Below are positions 45,496-55,182 of a stretch of 64,000 nt of DNA, one piece after another. The stretch covers positions 60,662 through 124,661 of the forward strand of contig CAYXGW010000005.1 of assembly GCA_964464595.1 (NCBI GenBank). The letters run 5' to 3'. The notes below the pieces were generated by a model. That model worked only from the letters and a program-made list of their open reading frames with translations, was not told where the DNA came from and made no database searches. Within the stretch, counting starts at the first letter, position 1, and every line of letters starts with the position of its first letter. The stretch is from JADFJB01 sp964464595 (lineage in GTDB: Bacteria > Zhuqueibacterota > JdFR-76 > DREG01). The position numbers and the translations under genes are program-made.

Positions 45496-47072
45496 GCAGT
45501 CGCCTTTTCCAGATTCATCCCATAATCACCTAAATTAAAGAAGGAAACACCTTTTAAGTCCTCTACCTCTAGCACCATATCATTGATTACATCGCCAATG
45601 GTTACCAGGGTATTATTCTCATTAAATATTTTATAGAGGTCTAATAAAACTTGCCAACCTTGTTGAGTATCCCCGGGTGGTTTAATTGCAGCTTGGATTT
45701 TTTGCATCTGCCCCTTAGCATTTATGTAAGAACCTGATTGCTCTGCAAAATAAGTTGAAGGAAGCACAACATCCGCTGCCTTTACCAAATCACTAATAGC
45801 TACATCTTGTATAACCAGAAAATCCAATTTTTTAAGCAAATCTTTCTGCTTATCGGACATTTTCAGATCTACATCACCATTAAGAAAATAGAGAACTTCG
45901 ATTTTACCTTTTTTAATTTCATTCCAAAAATCAGACTTTTCACCTAATATCAATTTTGCTCCCCGGTAATTCGGACTTTTATCCGAATAAATGGTAAAAC
46001 CGGATTTATAAACAATGTCCTCACCCTGTGGTTCACAATTATATACAAAGAAATTTTTGCATCCTAATTGTTCACCAAAAACTTTACGAAGAAGGTAGTT
46101 TTCTTCATTGGTGGCAAATGCCGATCCAACAATGGCGACCTTAGAAGTTTCCTTTGATCTTTTAAGCAGTACCAAACGGTCATGAATAATCGATAATGCT
46201 TCTTCCCAGCTCGTATTATTTAATTTATTTCCAGCTTTCTTCATCGGATAGGAGATGCGATCCAGGTCTTCAAATCGATGATAAATATAACGACCATCAT
46301 CACAAATCCAATGTTCGTTTACTTCCATGTTCTGCCGCGATCGTATGCGATAGACCTTTTCTTCTTTTTGCTGAATATCGATATTACAACCGGCACTGCA
46401 ACCAGGGCATACACTTTTTGTCGATGTTAAATTCCATACTCTTGAGTTAAATAGAAAATCCTTATCAATCAAACAGCCGACGGGACAAATCTCAACGATA
46501 TTCCCTGCCATTTTATGAGTTAAACCTCTTCCGGGAAAAATCGAGATATCCGTATCATAGCCCCTGTGTTCAACGGTTAGATATGGGTCTCCCACTATAT
46601 CCTCAAAAAATCGAACACAACGAGTACACATCACACACCTGTTGCGATATAAAAGAATATTTCCACCTAAATCCTTTGTAGGACGCACCCGTTTTTCTTC
46701 AACCATACGGCTGTGCGAAGAGCCATACTTAAAGGTGTAATCCTGCAGATCGCACTCACCGGCTTTATCGCAAATAGGGCAGTCAAGCGGATGGTTGATT
46801 AAGAAAAACTCAAGCATACTCTCAGTCGCTTTTTTTACCGGATCCGAATCGGATTTTACTTCCATCCCGTCTTGAACGGTTGTTGCACATGAAGGAATTA
46901 ATTTGGGCGCATTATTCAGTTCAACGAGACACAGCCGACAACTTCCAACTATAGTTAATGATTGATGATAGCAATAATGGGGGATTTCAATATCATTTTC
47001 AAGCGCGGCTTGAAGAATACTTTTTCCAGGCTCAGTTGTAATTTCTTTATCGTTTAATTTAAATGTGGGCAT
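45492..47072 (-). CDS. nuoG: NADH-quinone oxidoreductase subunit G, short form
   Basis: A 526-aa iron-sulfur subunit. N-terminal 2Fe-2S site: C34, C45, C48, C62. Next the HxxxC cluster region HPLDCPICDKAGECDLQD, then RCVMCTRCVRFFEDI, VEICPVGCLIDKDF and a further CPGCSAGCNIDI cluster-type set near residue 230. The C-terminal molybdopterin-oxidoreductase-like part is present but reduced (ADVVLPSTYFAEQSGSYINA; KGQMQKIQAAIKPPGDT) and ends near residue 526, whereas many NuoG are 700-900 aa. It transfers electrons from NuoF to NuoI. It overlaps nuoF by 14 bp and nuoH by 4 bp, with no frameshift seen. Confidence 0.94.
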   Translation of the reverse strand: MPTFKLNDKEITTEPGKSILQAALENDIEIPHYCYHQSLTIVGSCRLCLVELNNAPKLIPSCATTVQDGMEVKSDSDPVKKATESMLEFFLINHPLDCPICDKAGECDLQDYTFKYGSSHSRMVEEKRVRPTKDLGGNILLYRNRCVMCTRCVRFFEDIVGDPYLTVEHRGYDTDISIFPGRGLTHKMAGNIVEICPVGCLIDKDFLFNSRVWNLTSTKSVCPGCSAGCNIDIQQKEEKVYRIRSRQNMEVNEHWICDDGRYIYHRFEDLDRISYPMKKAGNKLNNTSWEEALSIIHDRLVLLKRSKETSKVAIVGSAFATNEENYLLRKVFGEQLGCKNFFVYNCEPQGEDIVYKSGFTIYSDKSPNYRGAKLILGEKSDFWNEIKKGKIEVLYFLNGDVDLKMSDKQKDLLKKLDFLVIQDVAISDLVKAADVVLPSTYFAEQSGSYINAKGQMQKIQAAIKPPGDTQQGWQVLLDLYKIFNENNTLVTIGDVINDMVLEVEDLKGVSFFNLGDYGMNLEKATA

Positions 47073-48363
47073 CTACAACCTTTATACTTTTGTCTTTTTT
47101 AACCGGACACTTGCCTCGCCTTACGTGTTCTTCAAATTCTCCACGGAACTTCTTGATAAAGCTGTTTGCAGGCATAGCAGCAGCATCACCCAATGGACAG
47201 ATTGTACGAAAATTGATTTTGTCAGCTATATCATCTAACAGATCCATGTCTTCCATTCGGCCTTCGCCTCTTTCGATCCGTTGTAAGATTTTTACCAACC
47301 AGGTTGTACCCTCACGGCAAGGGGTGCATTGTCCGCAGGATTCATGTGCGTAAAATCTTTCAATGTTGAGTAAGGCATCTACCATACACGTAGTTTCATC
47401 CATTACAATGATTCCAGTAGAACCCAGCATGGAGCCTATCTCTGCCAGAGAATCAAAGTCCATGCTAACATCAATTTCATCCGCTGTTATAACCGGAACC
47501 GAAGATCCCCCCGGAATAACTGCTTTTAATTTGTGCCCTTTTCGCATACCGCCACAATCTTCATAAATTAATTCCTTGAGGTTCTTCCCCATGGGAAACT
47601 CATACAAGCCGGGTTTTTTCACATGGCCGGAAACACAATACAATTTGGGTCCGGAATTTTTTTCATTAGGACCTATGTTTGAAAACCACTCGATACCATT
47701 GTTAAAGATCAATGGGAGGTTTACTAATGTTTCAACATTATTTACAATAGTAGGACATTTAAAAGCACCTTCAATAGCAGGGAACGGCGGTTTCAATCTT
47801 GGCCAACCACGCTTGCCTTCGAGTGATTCTAATAAGCCTGTTTCTTCTCCACAGATATAGGCGCCTGCTCCACGATGATTAACAATTTTTAAGTCGTAAC
47901 CGCTGCCAAAAATATTGTTACCCAAAATTCCTTTTTCTTCAGCTTCTTTTACAGCTTGCTCAAAAACATTTGAACCATAAACAAATTCACCCCGGATGTA
48001 ATTGTATGCGACATTCGATTGAATGGCATAGGCTGCGATTGCCATTCCTTCGATGAGCATATGAGGTTCTTTTTCAATGAGATAACGATCTTTAAACGTA
48101 CCGGGCTCAGATTCATCAGCATTACAGACAAGATATTTAGGCTTGTCAGAATCTTTTGGCACAAAACTCCATTTTACTCCTGTCGGAAAACCAGCGCCGC
48201 CTCGACCACGTAAACCCGACTTTTTAACGAACTCAATGACCTCATCTGGCGATTTTTCCTTAACAATAGTCTCGAAAGCTTTGTAGCCGCCATTGCTTAA
48301 GTAAAAGTCAATCTTAATTGAATCAGGTTGGTCTTTGTTTTGAAGAAAATAGTGTTCAGCCAT
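47059..48363 (-). CDS. nuoF: NADH-quinone oxidoreductase subunit F (FMN, NADH site)
   Basis: A 434-aa NADH dehydrogenase flavoprotein. The NADH/FMN region is KSGLRGRGGAGFPTGVKWSF then CNADESEPGTFKDRYLIEKE, with GAGAYICGEETGLLESLEGK. The C-terminal N3 4Fe-4S cluster uses ESCGQCTPCREGTTW and a later Cys in FRTICPLGDAAAMP. Length is normal. Electrons enter complex I here. 17 bp after nuoE. Confidence 0.97.
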   Translation of the reverse strand: MAEHYFLQNKDQPDSIKIDFYLSNGGYKAFETIVKEKSPDEVIEFVKKSGLRGRGGAGFPTGVKWSFVPKDSDKPKYLVCNADESEPGTFKDRYLIEKEPHMLIEGMAIAAYAIQSNVAYNYIRGEFVYGSNVFEQAVKEAEEKGILGNNIFGSGYDLKIVNHRGAGAYICGEETGLLESLEGKRGWPRLKPPFPAIEGAFKCPTIVNNVETLVNLPLIFNNGIEWFSNIGPNEKNSGPKLYCVSGHVKKPGLYEFPMGKNLKELIYEDCGGMRKGHKLKAVIPGGSSVPVITADEIDVSMDFDSLAEIGSMLGSTGIIVMDETTCMVDALLNIERFYAHESCGQCTPCREGTTWLVKILQRIERGEGRMEDMDLLDDIADKINFRTICPLGDAAAMPANSFIKKFRGEFEEHVRRGKCPVKKDKSIKVVDAHI

Positions 48364-48380
48364 TCGTATACTTTTGATTC

Positions 48381-48875
48381 CTATTTCAAACTATCAAGAA
48401 TATCATCAATTCTTTCTATGGTTAGGTTCTCGTAATAATCATCGTTAATTTGCATCATCGGGGCGGTGTCGCAAGAACCCAAACATTCGACTTTCTTAAG
48501 AGTAAAGCGCTTATCCTTTGTTGTTTCACTCACTTTGATTTTAAATTTCTTTGCAATGTGATCCACAACCGATGTGGCACCCATTATTTCACAGGACAAT
48601 GTTGCGCAAACTTGAATCACATGCCGCCCTTCTTCTTCCCGCGGGTAAAGTGTATAAAAAGAAACTACGGTTGCAACATTTATTGGGCTCACATCCAGCA
48701 AGCTTGCGACATATTCCATCACTTCCGGCGTTATTGTTTTAAATTCTTTTTTTGCCAGATGCAGGACAGGAAGCATTGCGGCTTCCTTATTGGGATAATT
48801 CCTGAAAAGCCTGTCTACTTCAACTTTACCTTCTTGAGAAAATTCTATCTTGTCAGTTGCCGTTTCAACACTCAT
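48381..48875 (-). CDS. nuoE: NADH-quinone oxidoreductase subunit E (2Fe-2S)
   Basis: A 164-aa thioredoxin-like ferredoxin subunit. The N1a cluster ligands are in VCATLSCEIMGA (C-x4-C) and CLGSCDTAPMM (C-x3-C). Upstream VASLLDVSPINVATVVSFYT then LYPREEEGRHVIQ is typical. It pairs with NuoF in the NADH-oxidising module. Normal length. Confidence 0.96.
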   Translation of the reverse strand: MSVETATDKIEFSQEGKVEVDRLFRNYPNKEAAMLPVLHLAKKEFKTITPEVMEYVASLLDVSPINVATVVSFYTLYPREEEGRHVIQVCATLSCEIMGATSVVDHIAKKFKIKVSETTKDKRFTLKKVECLGSCDTAPMMQINDDYYENLTIERIDDILDSLK

Positions 48876-48903
48876 TCTAATTCCAGGGAAAATAAAAAAT
48901 AAA

Positions 48904-50160
48904 TCATCGATCTAACTCACCGGCAATGAGGTTTAAACTACTCAAAACCGCCACCAAATCCGACAACATATATCCTTCCACCAAACTAGGAAGAATCTGG
49001 TAATGATAAAAAGAGGGTGGGCGAACACGGAATCTATAAGGTCCCCGGCCTTTGTTGCTGATCACGAAAAATCCCAGCTCACCGTTGGGTGATTCAGTTG
49101 CAACATACGATTCTCCAACCGGGGCTAGTGCTCCTCTATTTTCCATTATAATTTCAAATTGATGGATCAAACCTTCAATAGAGCCGTACACTTCATCTTT
49201 AGAAGGAAGTGTAACTTTGCTATTGGAATCAACGTTGAGTTCTCCCTCCGGAAAGTTTTCTGCGGCTTGTTGGATAATTCGAACGGCTTGTTTCATCTCT
49301 TCCATGCGAACAAGATAGCGATCATAAACATCTCCGCTTTCTCCTACCGGTATATCAAAATCAAAATCTTCATAGGAAGAATAAGGTTGCGTTATTCGAA
49401 TATCAAGCGGGATGCCGCTAGCCCTGAGACATGGACCCGTTATCGCATATTTTATAGCGTCTTCTTTGGTAATGATGCCAACATCTTTGGTTCGATTCAA
49501 CCAGATTTGATTATGGGAAAGCAGATTATCTACATCTTCCAGGGTGTTTGGCAAACCTGTAAGGAATTTTTGCAGATGAGTAAAGAATTCTTCCGGAATA
49601 TCCCGATCAACTGCAAATCCACCCAGTCTTGCATAACTGATGGTCAATCGAGTACCTGTAATCATTTCAAATAAATTATAAATATTTTCCCGCTCCCTGA
49701 ACAAGTAAAGCAGAGCGGTGAAAGCGCCTAAATCCATGGCCTGGGTCGCAATGTTCAACAGGTGATCCATGATCCTTGAGAGCTCGGCAAGAATGACTCG
49801 AAGATATTGTGCACGTTTTGGAATTTCAAGATCGAACAATTCTTCAATTGCTAAAATATAAGCAAAATTATTGCTCATCGGAGAAAGATAATTCATCCGA
49901 TCCGTAATCGTTACAACCTGGTTGTAAGATCTATATTCACCTAATTTTTCAAAACCGTGATGAAGAAATCCAAGGTCTGGAGTACATTTGACAACAATTT
50001 CACCTTCAAGTTCAAGAATTAAGCGCAGGGTGCCATGGGTTGCCGGATGTGAAGGCCCAAAGTTAAGAAGCATTCGGCTGTCTTTCGAGTCATAAATGAA
50101 GTCATCCACAACCGGTTCAGCTTCATGTATTTGTTCTTCGATTTCTTTCGTTTCTGCCAT
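48904..50160 (-). CDS. nuoD: NADH-quinone oxidoreductase subunit D
   Basis: A 418-aa quinone-site subunit related to hydrogenase large subunits. Motifs: NFGPSHPATHGTLRLILELE, GFLHHGFEKLGEYRSYNQVV, TDRMNYLSPMSNNFAYILAI, RIMDHLLNIATQAMDLGAFT and the C-terminal ESPNGELGFFVISNKGRGPY followed by RFRVRPPSF. Separate from NuoC (not fused). An acidic 20-residue N-terminal extension precedes the core. 10 bp after nuoC. Confidence 0.97.
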   Translation of the reverse strand: MAETKEIEEQIHEAEPVVDDFIYDSKDSRMLLNFGPSHPATHGTLRLILELEGEIVVKCTPDLGFLHHGFEKLGEYRSYNQVVTITDRMNYLSPMSNNFAYILAIEELFDLEIPKRAQYLRVILAELSRIMDHLLNIATQAMDLGAFTALLYLFRERENIYNLFEMITGTRLTISYARLGGFAVDRDIPEEFFTHLQKFLTGLPNTLEDVDNLLSHNQIWLNRTKDVGIITKEDAIKYAITGPCLRASGIPLDIRITQPYSSYEDFDFDIPVGESGDVYDRYLVRMEEMKQAVRIIQQAAENFPEGELNVDSNSKVTLPSKDEVYGSIEGLIHQFEIIMENRGALAPVGESYVATESPNGELGFFVISNKGRGPYRFRVRPPSFYHYQILPSLVEGYMLSDLVAVLSSLNLIAGELDR

Positions 50161-50170
50161 CGATTTTTTT

Positions 50171-50704
50171 CTAATCCAAGCCAGTCATTCGTTCAACTTT
50201 TTTAAAGTCTTCACGGAATCCAATTCCTTCACAAGGGAATTCTTTACGTAGAGGAAACCCTTCAAATTCATCGGGGTTTAAAATTCTTCTCATATCCGGA
50301 TGATTATTAAATTTAATTCCATACATATCATAAACTTCACGTTCCGCCCATTCGGCTGAAAGCCACAATTGGCTGACCGTATCCACAGTCAAATCACTCT
50401 CAGAGATATATGTTTTAATTCGAAGGCGATGATTATGTTGTGAGGAATACAATTGGTATACCGTGCAAAAGCGTTCGATTCCGCCCATCTCCAAATAATC
50501 CACACCGCAAACATCCATCAGGTAATCAAACTGGGTAACGGGATCGTCTCGCAAGTATTCCAGGATTTCCAATAAATGTTCTTTACGTACAGAAACAGAA
50601 GCCTGGTTGAACTGGTTACTTGATTCTAAAACGGAGGAGCCAAATTTGGATTTTACAAAATCTATCAGTTCTTGATTGCCGGCCACTTCTATTCTCTGGT
50701 TCAC
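50171..50704 (-). CDS. nuoC: NADH-quinone oxidoreductase subunit C
   Basis: A 177-aa peripheral-arm subunit. The 30-kDa signature is SAEWAEREVYDMYGIKFNNH then PDMRRILNPDEFEGFPLRKE. It begins with a GTG whose last bases overlap the nuoB stop (GTGA), a tight coupling that supports this start although there is an ATG-free N-terminus. It helps form the quinone-reducing module with NuoB, D and I. Confidence 0.95.
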   Translation of the reverse strand: MNQRIEVAGNQELIDFVKSKFGSSVLESSNQFNQASVSVRKEHLLEILEYLRDDPVTQFDYLMDVCGVDYLEMGGIERFCTVYQLYSSQHNHRLRIKTYISESDLTVDTVSQLWLSAEWAEREVYDMYGIKFNNHPDMRRILNPDEFEGFPLRKEFPCEGIGFREDFKKVERMTGLD

Positions 50705-51180
50705 TTATATTTTTTTGAGGATTCTTTTTCAATCATTGCTTGAATTTTCAATACAGCATCAATCACTGTCTCGGGACGAGGAGGACATCCGGGTACGTAA
50801 ACATCTACAGGAATGAAATTATCCACTCCCTGTATGGTTGAATAGGTATCGAACACGCCGCCGGTTGATGCACATGCGCCCATGGAAATAACCCATTTCG
50901 GCTCCGGCATTTGTTGGAAAATTCTCTGCAACACGGGCATCATTTTAATGCTAATTCTGCCGGCAACGATCATCAAATCAGATTGTCTCGGGGAAAAGCG
51001 AATCGCTTCCGCGCCAAACCGGGCTAAGTCATATTTCGGACCCAGGACAGCCATTAGCTCAATTCCACAACATGCGGTTCCAAATGGCATTGGCCATAGG
51101 GAATTTTTACGCCCCCAATTGATAAATTTATCTAGCTGGGTGGTGAAAATGTTATCGCCTAATTTGCTTTCTAGTCCCAT
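50701..51180 (-). CDS. nuoB: NADH-quinone oxidoreductase subunit B (cluster N2)
   Basis: I use the ATG at 51180 (159 aa, MGLESKLGDNIFTTQLDKFI), which follows AGGGAG by seven bases; another ATG seven codons upstream (51201) is possible. Cluster N2 ligands lie in GTACCGIELMAV, MGACASTGGVF and VDVYVPGCPPRPE, including the tandem Cys pair. It passes electrons to quinone. It overlaps the end of nuoA by 10 bp, since both read through the same ten bases. Confidence 0.96.
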   Translation of the reverse strand: MGLESKLGDNIFTTQLDKFINWGRKNSLWPMPFGTACCGIELMAVLGPKYDLARFGAEAIRFSPRQSDLMIVAGRISIKMMPVLQRIFQQMPEPKWVISMGACASTGGVFDTYSTIQGVDNFIPVDVYVPGCPPRPETVIDAVLKIQAMIEKESSKKYK

Positions 51181-51536
51181 TCGAATGCTCCCTTTTTCCA
51201 TGCATAAACATATCCTACCAGCAGCAATGCTACAAAAACCAGCATCTCGAATAAAATAAAATTACCAAGAGAAAGGAAATCTTTGTAAACTACAGCCCAT
51301 GGATAGAAAAAAATAATTTCGATATCGAAAATAACAAACAACATGGCAATAATATAAAACCGAATTGAAAACCGTTGATGCGCCTCACCAAATGGTTCCA
51401 TGCCTGATTCATAAGGGCTGAGTTTAATGGGTTCCTGACGGCGAGGACCTAAAAGAGCGCTTAAAGTTAAGATAACAGCTGCAAGTCCTACAGCAACTAT
51501 GATCATAAAAACAATGGGTAATAATTCGCTTACCAT
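51171..51536 (-). CDS. nuoA: NADH-quinone oxidoreductase subunit A
   Basis: A 121-aa three-helix subunit and the first gene of the 14-gene operon. Motifs: KLSPYESGMEPFGEAHQRFS and IRFYIIAMLFVIFDIEIIFF then YPWAVVYKDF. Normal length. The operon's promoter must lie in the 600 bp upstream (51537-52134), but no convincing -35/-10 stands out; the A+T-rich stretch at about 51550-51600 is the likely place. Confidence 0.96.
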   Translation of the reverse strand: MVSELLPIVFMIIVAVGLAAVILTLSALLGPRRQEPIKLSPYESGMEPFGEAHQRFSIRFYIIAMLFVIFDIEIIFFYPWAVVYKDFLSLGNFILFEMLVFVALLLVGYVYAWKKGAFEWD

Positions 51537-51717
51537 AACCTAACGTTCTATAATTTTCAATGGAGTATTCATTCAATAAAAAACAGAAATGAATGTAATA
51601 GCAGCCCCTGTTTAATGCCATTTATTTCATCAATTCTAAAAGGCCAATTAAATTTATTTTCTATGACATTTTCTTAATCTTGTTTTCTTGAAGGTGTTTG
51701 CAAAACTACATTATAAA

Positions 51718-51733
51718 TGTCCCGATAGGGACA
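51718..51733. repeat. REP-like palindrome
   Basis: TGTCCCGATAGGGACA: a 6-bp stem with a GATA loop, embedded in ATAAA...ATATATTTATGG. Short palindromes of the type TGTCCC-loop-GGGACA are frequent intergenic repeats in FCB-group genomes. Only one copy is in this window. Confidence 0.45.
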
Positions 51734-51903
51734 ATATATTTATGGTAAATGAATTTGATCTATGCAGGATATGAAAAACACACCCAAAGTTTAGAGCCAT
51801 TCTTGCTTTTCTCCAAACTGGTTAGTTTTAAAACCAAGTATTCATAAACACATATATTATTTAAGCATCAAATTGTAAATAATTGCTATTAAAATAAGAT
51901 TAA

Positions 51904-52010
51904 ATGAAGGAGGGTTGGGTAATCGACACTAGAAACCTTATTGATTTCGTAGAAGGTGAAATTATACGAAGTATGTCCAAGATTGCTGTTTGAAATGGCG
52001 AGGAAGAAAA
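51904..52010 (+). repeat. Left copy of a diverged direct repeat flanking the TrlF/TIR genes
   Basis: GGTAATCGACACTAGAA...GATTTCG...GTATGTCCAAGATTGCTGTTTGAA matches 57079-57165 at about three quarters of positions by eye, and AGGAGGGTTGGGTA (51908-51921) matches 56998-57011 exactly. In this copy one frame reads MKEGWVIDTRNLIDFVEGEI to a TGA at 51991; the other copy reads EEGWVV and DFTKGRIIL in related positions. Both therefore look like remnants of one coding sequence, broken by different frameshifts. Confidence 0.55.
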
Positions 52011-52134
52011 GCATTAAGATTGTAAGAAATTTCTCAAATGAGAAAAGTTTATTTCTTTACATAAGAAACAAAAATGAGTGAATAAGTGGCCGTTAATATA
52101 ATAGTTTTATCTTTACATAAATGAAGGAGATCAT

Positions 52135-55071
52135 TTGCACAATAATTATCCATCTGGTTCAGAATGGAGAAAATGGGATTTTCATATTCATACACCAGAA
52201 GCAATATTAAATAACCAATTTGGTAACAACTGGGATGAATATGTTAAAAATTTATTTAAAAAAGCAATTGAAATGGAAATAGCTGCGATTGGTATAACGG
52301 ATTATTTTTCTATTGAAGGATATAAAAAAATAAAAAAAGAATATCTTTTAGATAGTTCAAAACTAGAAGAAATATTTAGCGAAGATGAAATTGAAAAAAT
52401 TAAAAACATTTTAGTATTTCCAAATATCGAATTTAGGATAAATAAGTTAGTAATTTCCAAAAAAAGAACTCTGAATTGGGATAGCAAGGTTAACCTACAT
52501 TTACTATTATCTGATGGAATTGAGCTTGAAGATATTGAAGAGAATTTACTTCATTGTTTAACCTTCGAAGATATTGGAGATCCAAATTCTGGATCTCAAA
52601 AAACCCCTCTTACTAAAAGAAATTTGGAAAATTTGGGGAATAGACTACGACAAGAGCATTCTCAATTTAGAGCGAAAAGTGATGTTTACATTGGCGTAAT
52701 GAATGCATCGATAGATGACAGCCAACTGATGGACAAACTAAACGCAAATAAGGAAACCTTCGAAGGTAAATACTTAATTGGAATTCCTGCAGACGAAGAT
52801 TTAAGTGCCGTAAGTTGGGATTCACAGGGTCATTTATCAAGAAAGTTATTAATACAAAAGTCTCATTTCTTTTTTTCATCAAATTTAAATACTATAAAAT
52901 TTGGTTTAGGGAAATTCCATTCTACAAGAAAAGACTTCTTGAAAGAATTTAGAACCTTAAAACCATGTATTTGGGGTTCTGATGCACATAATTTTAAAAA
53001 TCTATTTAATCCTACAAATGAGAGATATACATGGATAAAAGCTAATCCAACATTTGAAGGTTTAAAACAAGTTATTTATGAACCCCAATACCGTGTTAAA
53101 ATTGCAGAAAACAAACCTGAATTAAAAACTCCATATTTAGTAATTAGTAAAATTAGATTCATTGACAATACTGACAAAAAATATTTTGACCCAAAATGGA
53201 TAAGTCTAAATCAAAACCTAAATGTTATAATTGGTGGTAAATCTTCTGGTAAGTCGTTGCTGTTATATCATATTGCCAAGTCTATTGACAATAAAGAAGT
53301 CTCAGAAAAAATAGATTTTGTTACTCCCAATAATTATGATGAATTTATTAAAGATAATCCATTTGATTTGGAAGTATTATGGAAAGATAAAACACAAAAT
53401 AAGCTGTCAGATTTAGAAGAAGAACCAACTAATAATATAACATATATTCCTCAATTATATATTAATCATTTAGCAGAAGAAAAAGGTGAAAAACATCTGT
53501 CTGAGTTAATTGAAGATATTCTTTTACAGAATAGTTCATTTAAAAGTATCAAAGAAAAGAAAGATGAATTGATTCATAATTCATTAGCCTCAATTAAAGG
53601 AAATATTGAATTATTAATAACCTTACGAAATGATTTTAACAGAATTAAAAAGGAAAAATTGGCTATAGGCGAAAAGAAGAAAATACTTGAAGAAAAAGAG
53701 CGTTTGTCAAATGAGATAGACCAATTAAGAAAAGAATCTGGTTTCAATGAGACAGAAAACAAACAATATGAAAAGTTGCTTAAAGAAGAAAAGTTTTTTG
53801 AGGACAAGCAACATAAATATGAAAGTATTAATAATTCATTAATTGACTACTCAGCTAATATTGCATCACTTGAAGAAAATATTTTAGAGTATTTGGACAA
53901 GAAAAAAGCTGAATATGGAAGTGATCTAGTTGAAAGATTCTTGATTAATCAATTGCATAATAATTTTCAACAATCTATGATAGACTCATTTCTGGAATTT
54001 AAACAGGAATCAGACAAAATTGAGGATAGAATTAAAGAAAAAATAATAAAACTTACCAAGGAAACAGATTACCGAAAACATAATCTAAACCCTTATCGAA
54101 TCAAAATTAAAAATCAAAAATTACTTTCATCTCTAACTGAAAAATTAAATAATGAACAGAAAAAACTAGTGGCTCTTGATGAAAAAGACAAAGAGATGAT
54201 GAGGATCGTTGAACGTGGAAAACAATTAAATGAAGTTATAATCACCAATTATAATGAAGTTTATAATTCATACATTGCCATAGAGACTGAGTTCAAAAAG
54301 GATGATTATAATAAAATAGGCGATGATTTAGAACTACAATGTTCTTTAATATTTGATTCAGAACGATTTAATTCCTTTACAGATTTGTTTGACGGCAGAT
54401 CGAAATTTAATACTATTTTTTACGGAGCTTTCGATGATTTTAATATTTTCAGATTCGAGAAAGAAAGGCATTGTGAAAATATAAGACTAATTTTTGATAA
54501 ATTGAAAGAATCTGAAAAACTTGGATTAAGAGTCAAAATTGGCGTTCGCGAAGAAACCATGTATGAAACACTATTCTCTGACTGCTTCAGTTTTAAATAT
54601 ATAATAAATTACAAACATGATAATATATTAAAAATGTCCCCTGGCAAGCGGGGTGTGGTATTATTAGAATTAATATTACACTTAAGTAATGCAACACATC
54701 CTATTCTTATTGATCAACCTGAAGATAATTTGGATAATAGAACAATTTATGATGATTTAAAACAATTTATAATAGAGAAAAAAATTCAACGTCAGATAAT
54801 TATTGTAACTCATAATGCAAATTTAGTCGTTGCTACCGATGCAGAAAATATTATTGTAGCTAATCAAGCAGGGCAACAACATGGGAAAGATAAGAGAGAA
54901 TACACATTTGAATATATATCGGGTGCACTCGAAAATACATTTAAAAATGAAGCAGAAGATGGCATACTTTACAAATATGGAATCAGGGAACATGTTTGTG
55001 ATATTTTAGAAGGTGGAAAAGAAGCGTTTAAAAAACGAGAACAAAAATATGGTATTATCAATACCGTATAA
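52135..55071 (+). CDS. PHP-domain plus SMC-like AAA ATPase, TrlF type
   Basis: A 978-aa protein starting at TTG (52135) behind GAAGGAGA. Residues 13-290 are a PHP phosphoesterase/nuclease domain: H17-x-H19 in WDFHIHT, ITDYFSIEGY, a His in NLHLLLSDG, and GSDAH at 281-285. Then comes an SMC/RecN-like ATPase: Walker A GGKSSGKS (367-374), a Lys/Glu-rich coiled coil of about residues 470-730, the signature-like MSPGKRGVVLLEL, Walker B ILIDQPEDNLDN (857-868) and the H-loop VTHNAN near 890. This matches the TrlF-family layout seen in defence islands: an ATP-gated nuclease that probably acts on DNA or tRNA. All catalytic motifs look intact. It is strongly A+T-rich compared with the nuo genes, suggesting transfer. 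A TIR gene follows. Confidence 0.82.
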   Translation: MHNNYPSGSEWRKWDFHIHTPEAILNNQFGNNWDEYVKNLFKKAIEMEIAAIGITDYFSIEGYKKIKKEYLLDSSKLEEIFSEDEIEKIKNILVFPNIEFRINKLVISKKRTLNWDSKVNLHLLLSDGIELEDIEENLLHCLTFEDIGDPNSGSQKTPLTKRNLENLGNRLRQEHSQFRAKSDVYIGVMNASIDDSQLMDKLNANKETFEGKYLIGIPADEDLSAVSWDSQGHLSRKLLIQKSHFFFSSNLNTIKFGLGKFHSTRKDFLKEFRTLKPCIWGSDAHNFKNLFNPTNERYTWIKANPTFEGLKQVIYEPQYRVKIAENKPELKTPYLVISKIRFIDNTDKKYFDPKWISLNQNLNVIIGGKSSGKSLLLYHIAKSIDNKEVSEKIDFVTPNNYDEFIKDNPFDLEVLWKDKTQNKLSDLEEEPTNNITYIPQLYINHLAEEKGEKHLSELIEDILLQNSSFKSIKEKKDELIHNSLASIKGNIELLITLRNDFNRIKKEKLAIGEKKKILEEKERLSNEIDQLRKESGFNETENKQYEKLLKEEKFFEDKQHKYESINNSLIDYSANIASLEENILEYLDKKKAEYGSDLVERFLINQLHNNFQQSMIDSFLEFKQESDKIEDRIKEKIIKLTKETDYRKHNLNPYRIKIKNQKLLSSLTEKLNNEQKKLVALDEKDKEMMRIVERGKQLNEVIITNYNEVYNSYIAIETEFKKDDYNKIGDDLELQCSLIFDSERFNSFTDLFDGRSKFNTIFYGAFDDFNIFRFEKERHCENIRLIFDKLKESEKLGLRVKIGVREETMYETLFSDCFSFKYIINYKHDNILKMSPGKRGVVLLELILHLSNATHPILIDQPEDNLDNRTIYDDLKQFIIEKKIQRQIIIVTHNANLVVATDAENIIVANQAGQQHGKDKREYTFEYISGALENTFKNEAEDGILYKYGIREHVCDILEGGKEAFKKREQKYGIINTV

Positions 55072-55103
55072 CTAGTTAATCAACCTGCCTACAGGACTCG
55101 GCG

Positions 55104-55120
55104 GCAAAATCATATTTTGC
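55104..55120 (+). other. Small perfect hairpin between the PHP-ATPase and TIR genes
   Basis: GCAAAAT-CAT-ATTTTGC, a 7-bp stem with a 3-nt loop, 33 bp after the ATPase stop. No T-run follows, so it is not a standard terminator. It may tune read-through into the TIR gene. Confidence 0.35.
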
Positions 55121-55182
55121 AGATGAAGAACTCAAAAACCACCGCAAGTAGCCTTGCCGTTTAGACATACAGTTAAGCAAAA

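Larger units (their letters stand above)
51537..52134. other. Divergent intergenic region between nuoA and the defence-like island
   Basis: 598 bp that must hold promoters for the leftward nuo operon and the rightward PHP-ATPase gene. It contains a small REP-like palindrome (51718-51733) and a diverged copy of a sequence found again on the far side of the PHP-ATPase/TIR genes (51904 to about 52010), both listed separately. GAAGGAGA at 52123-52130 is the ribosome-binding site of the next gene. The rest is A+T-rich without visible genes. Confidence 0.5.

Noticed and set aside
48450..49674. Long antisense ORFs opposite nuoE and nuoD (150 and 171 codons)
   Set aside because: They are mirror frames of strongly conserved genes and show no family features.
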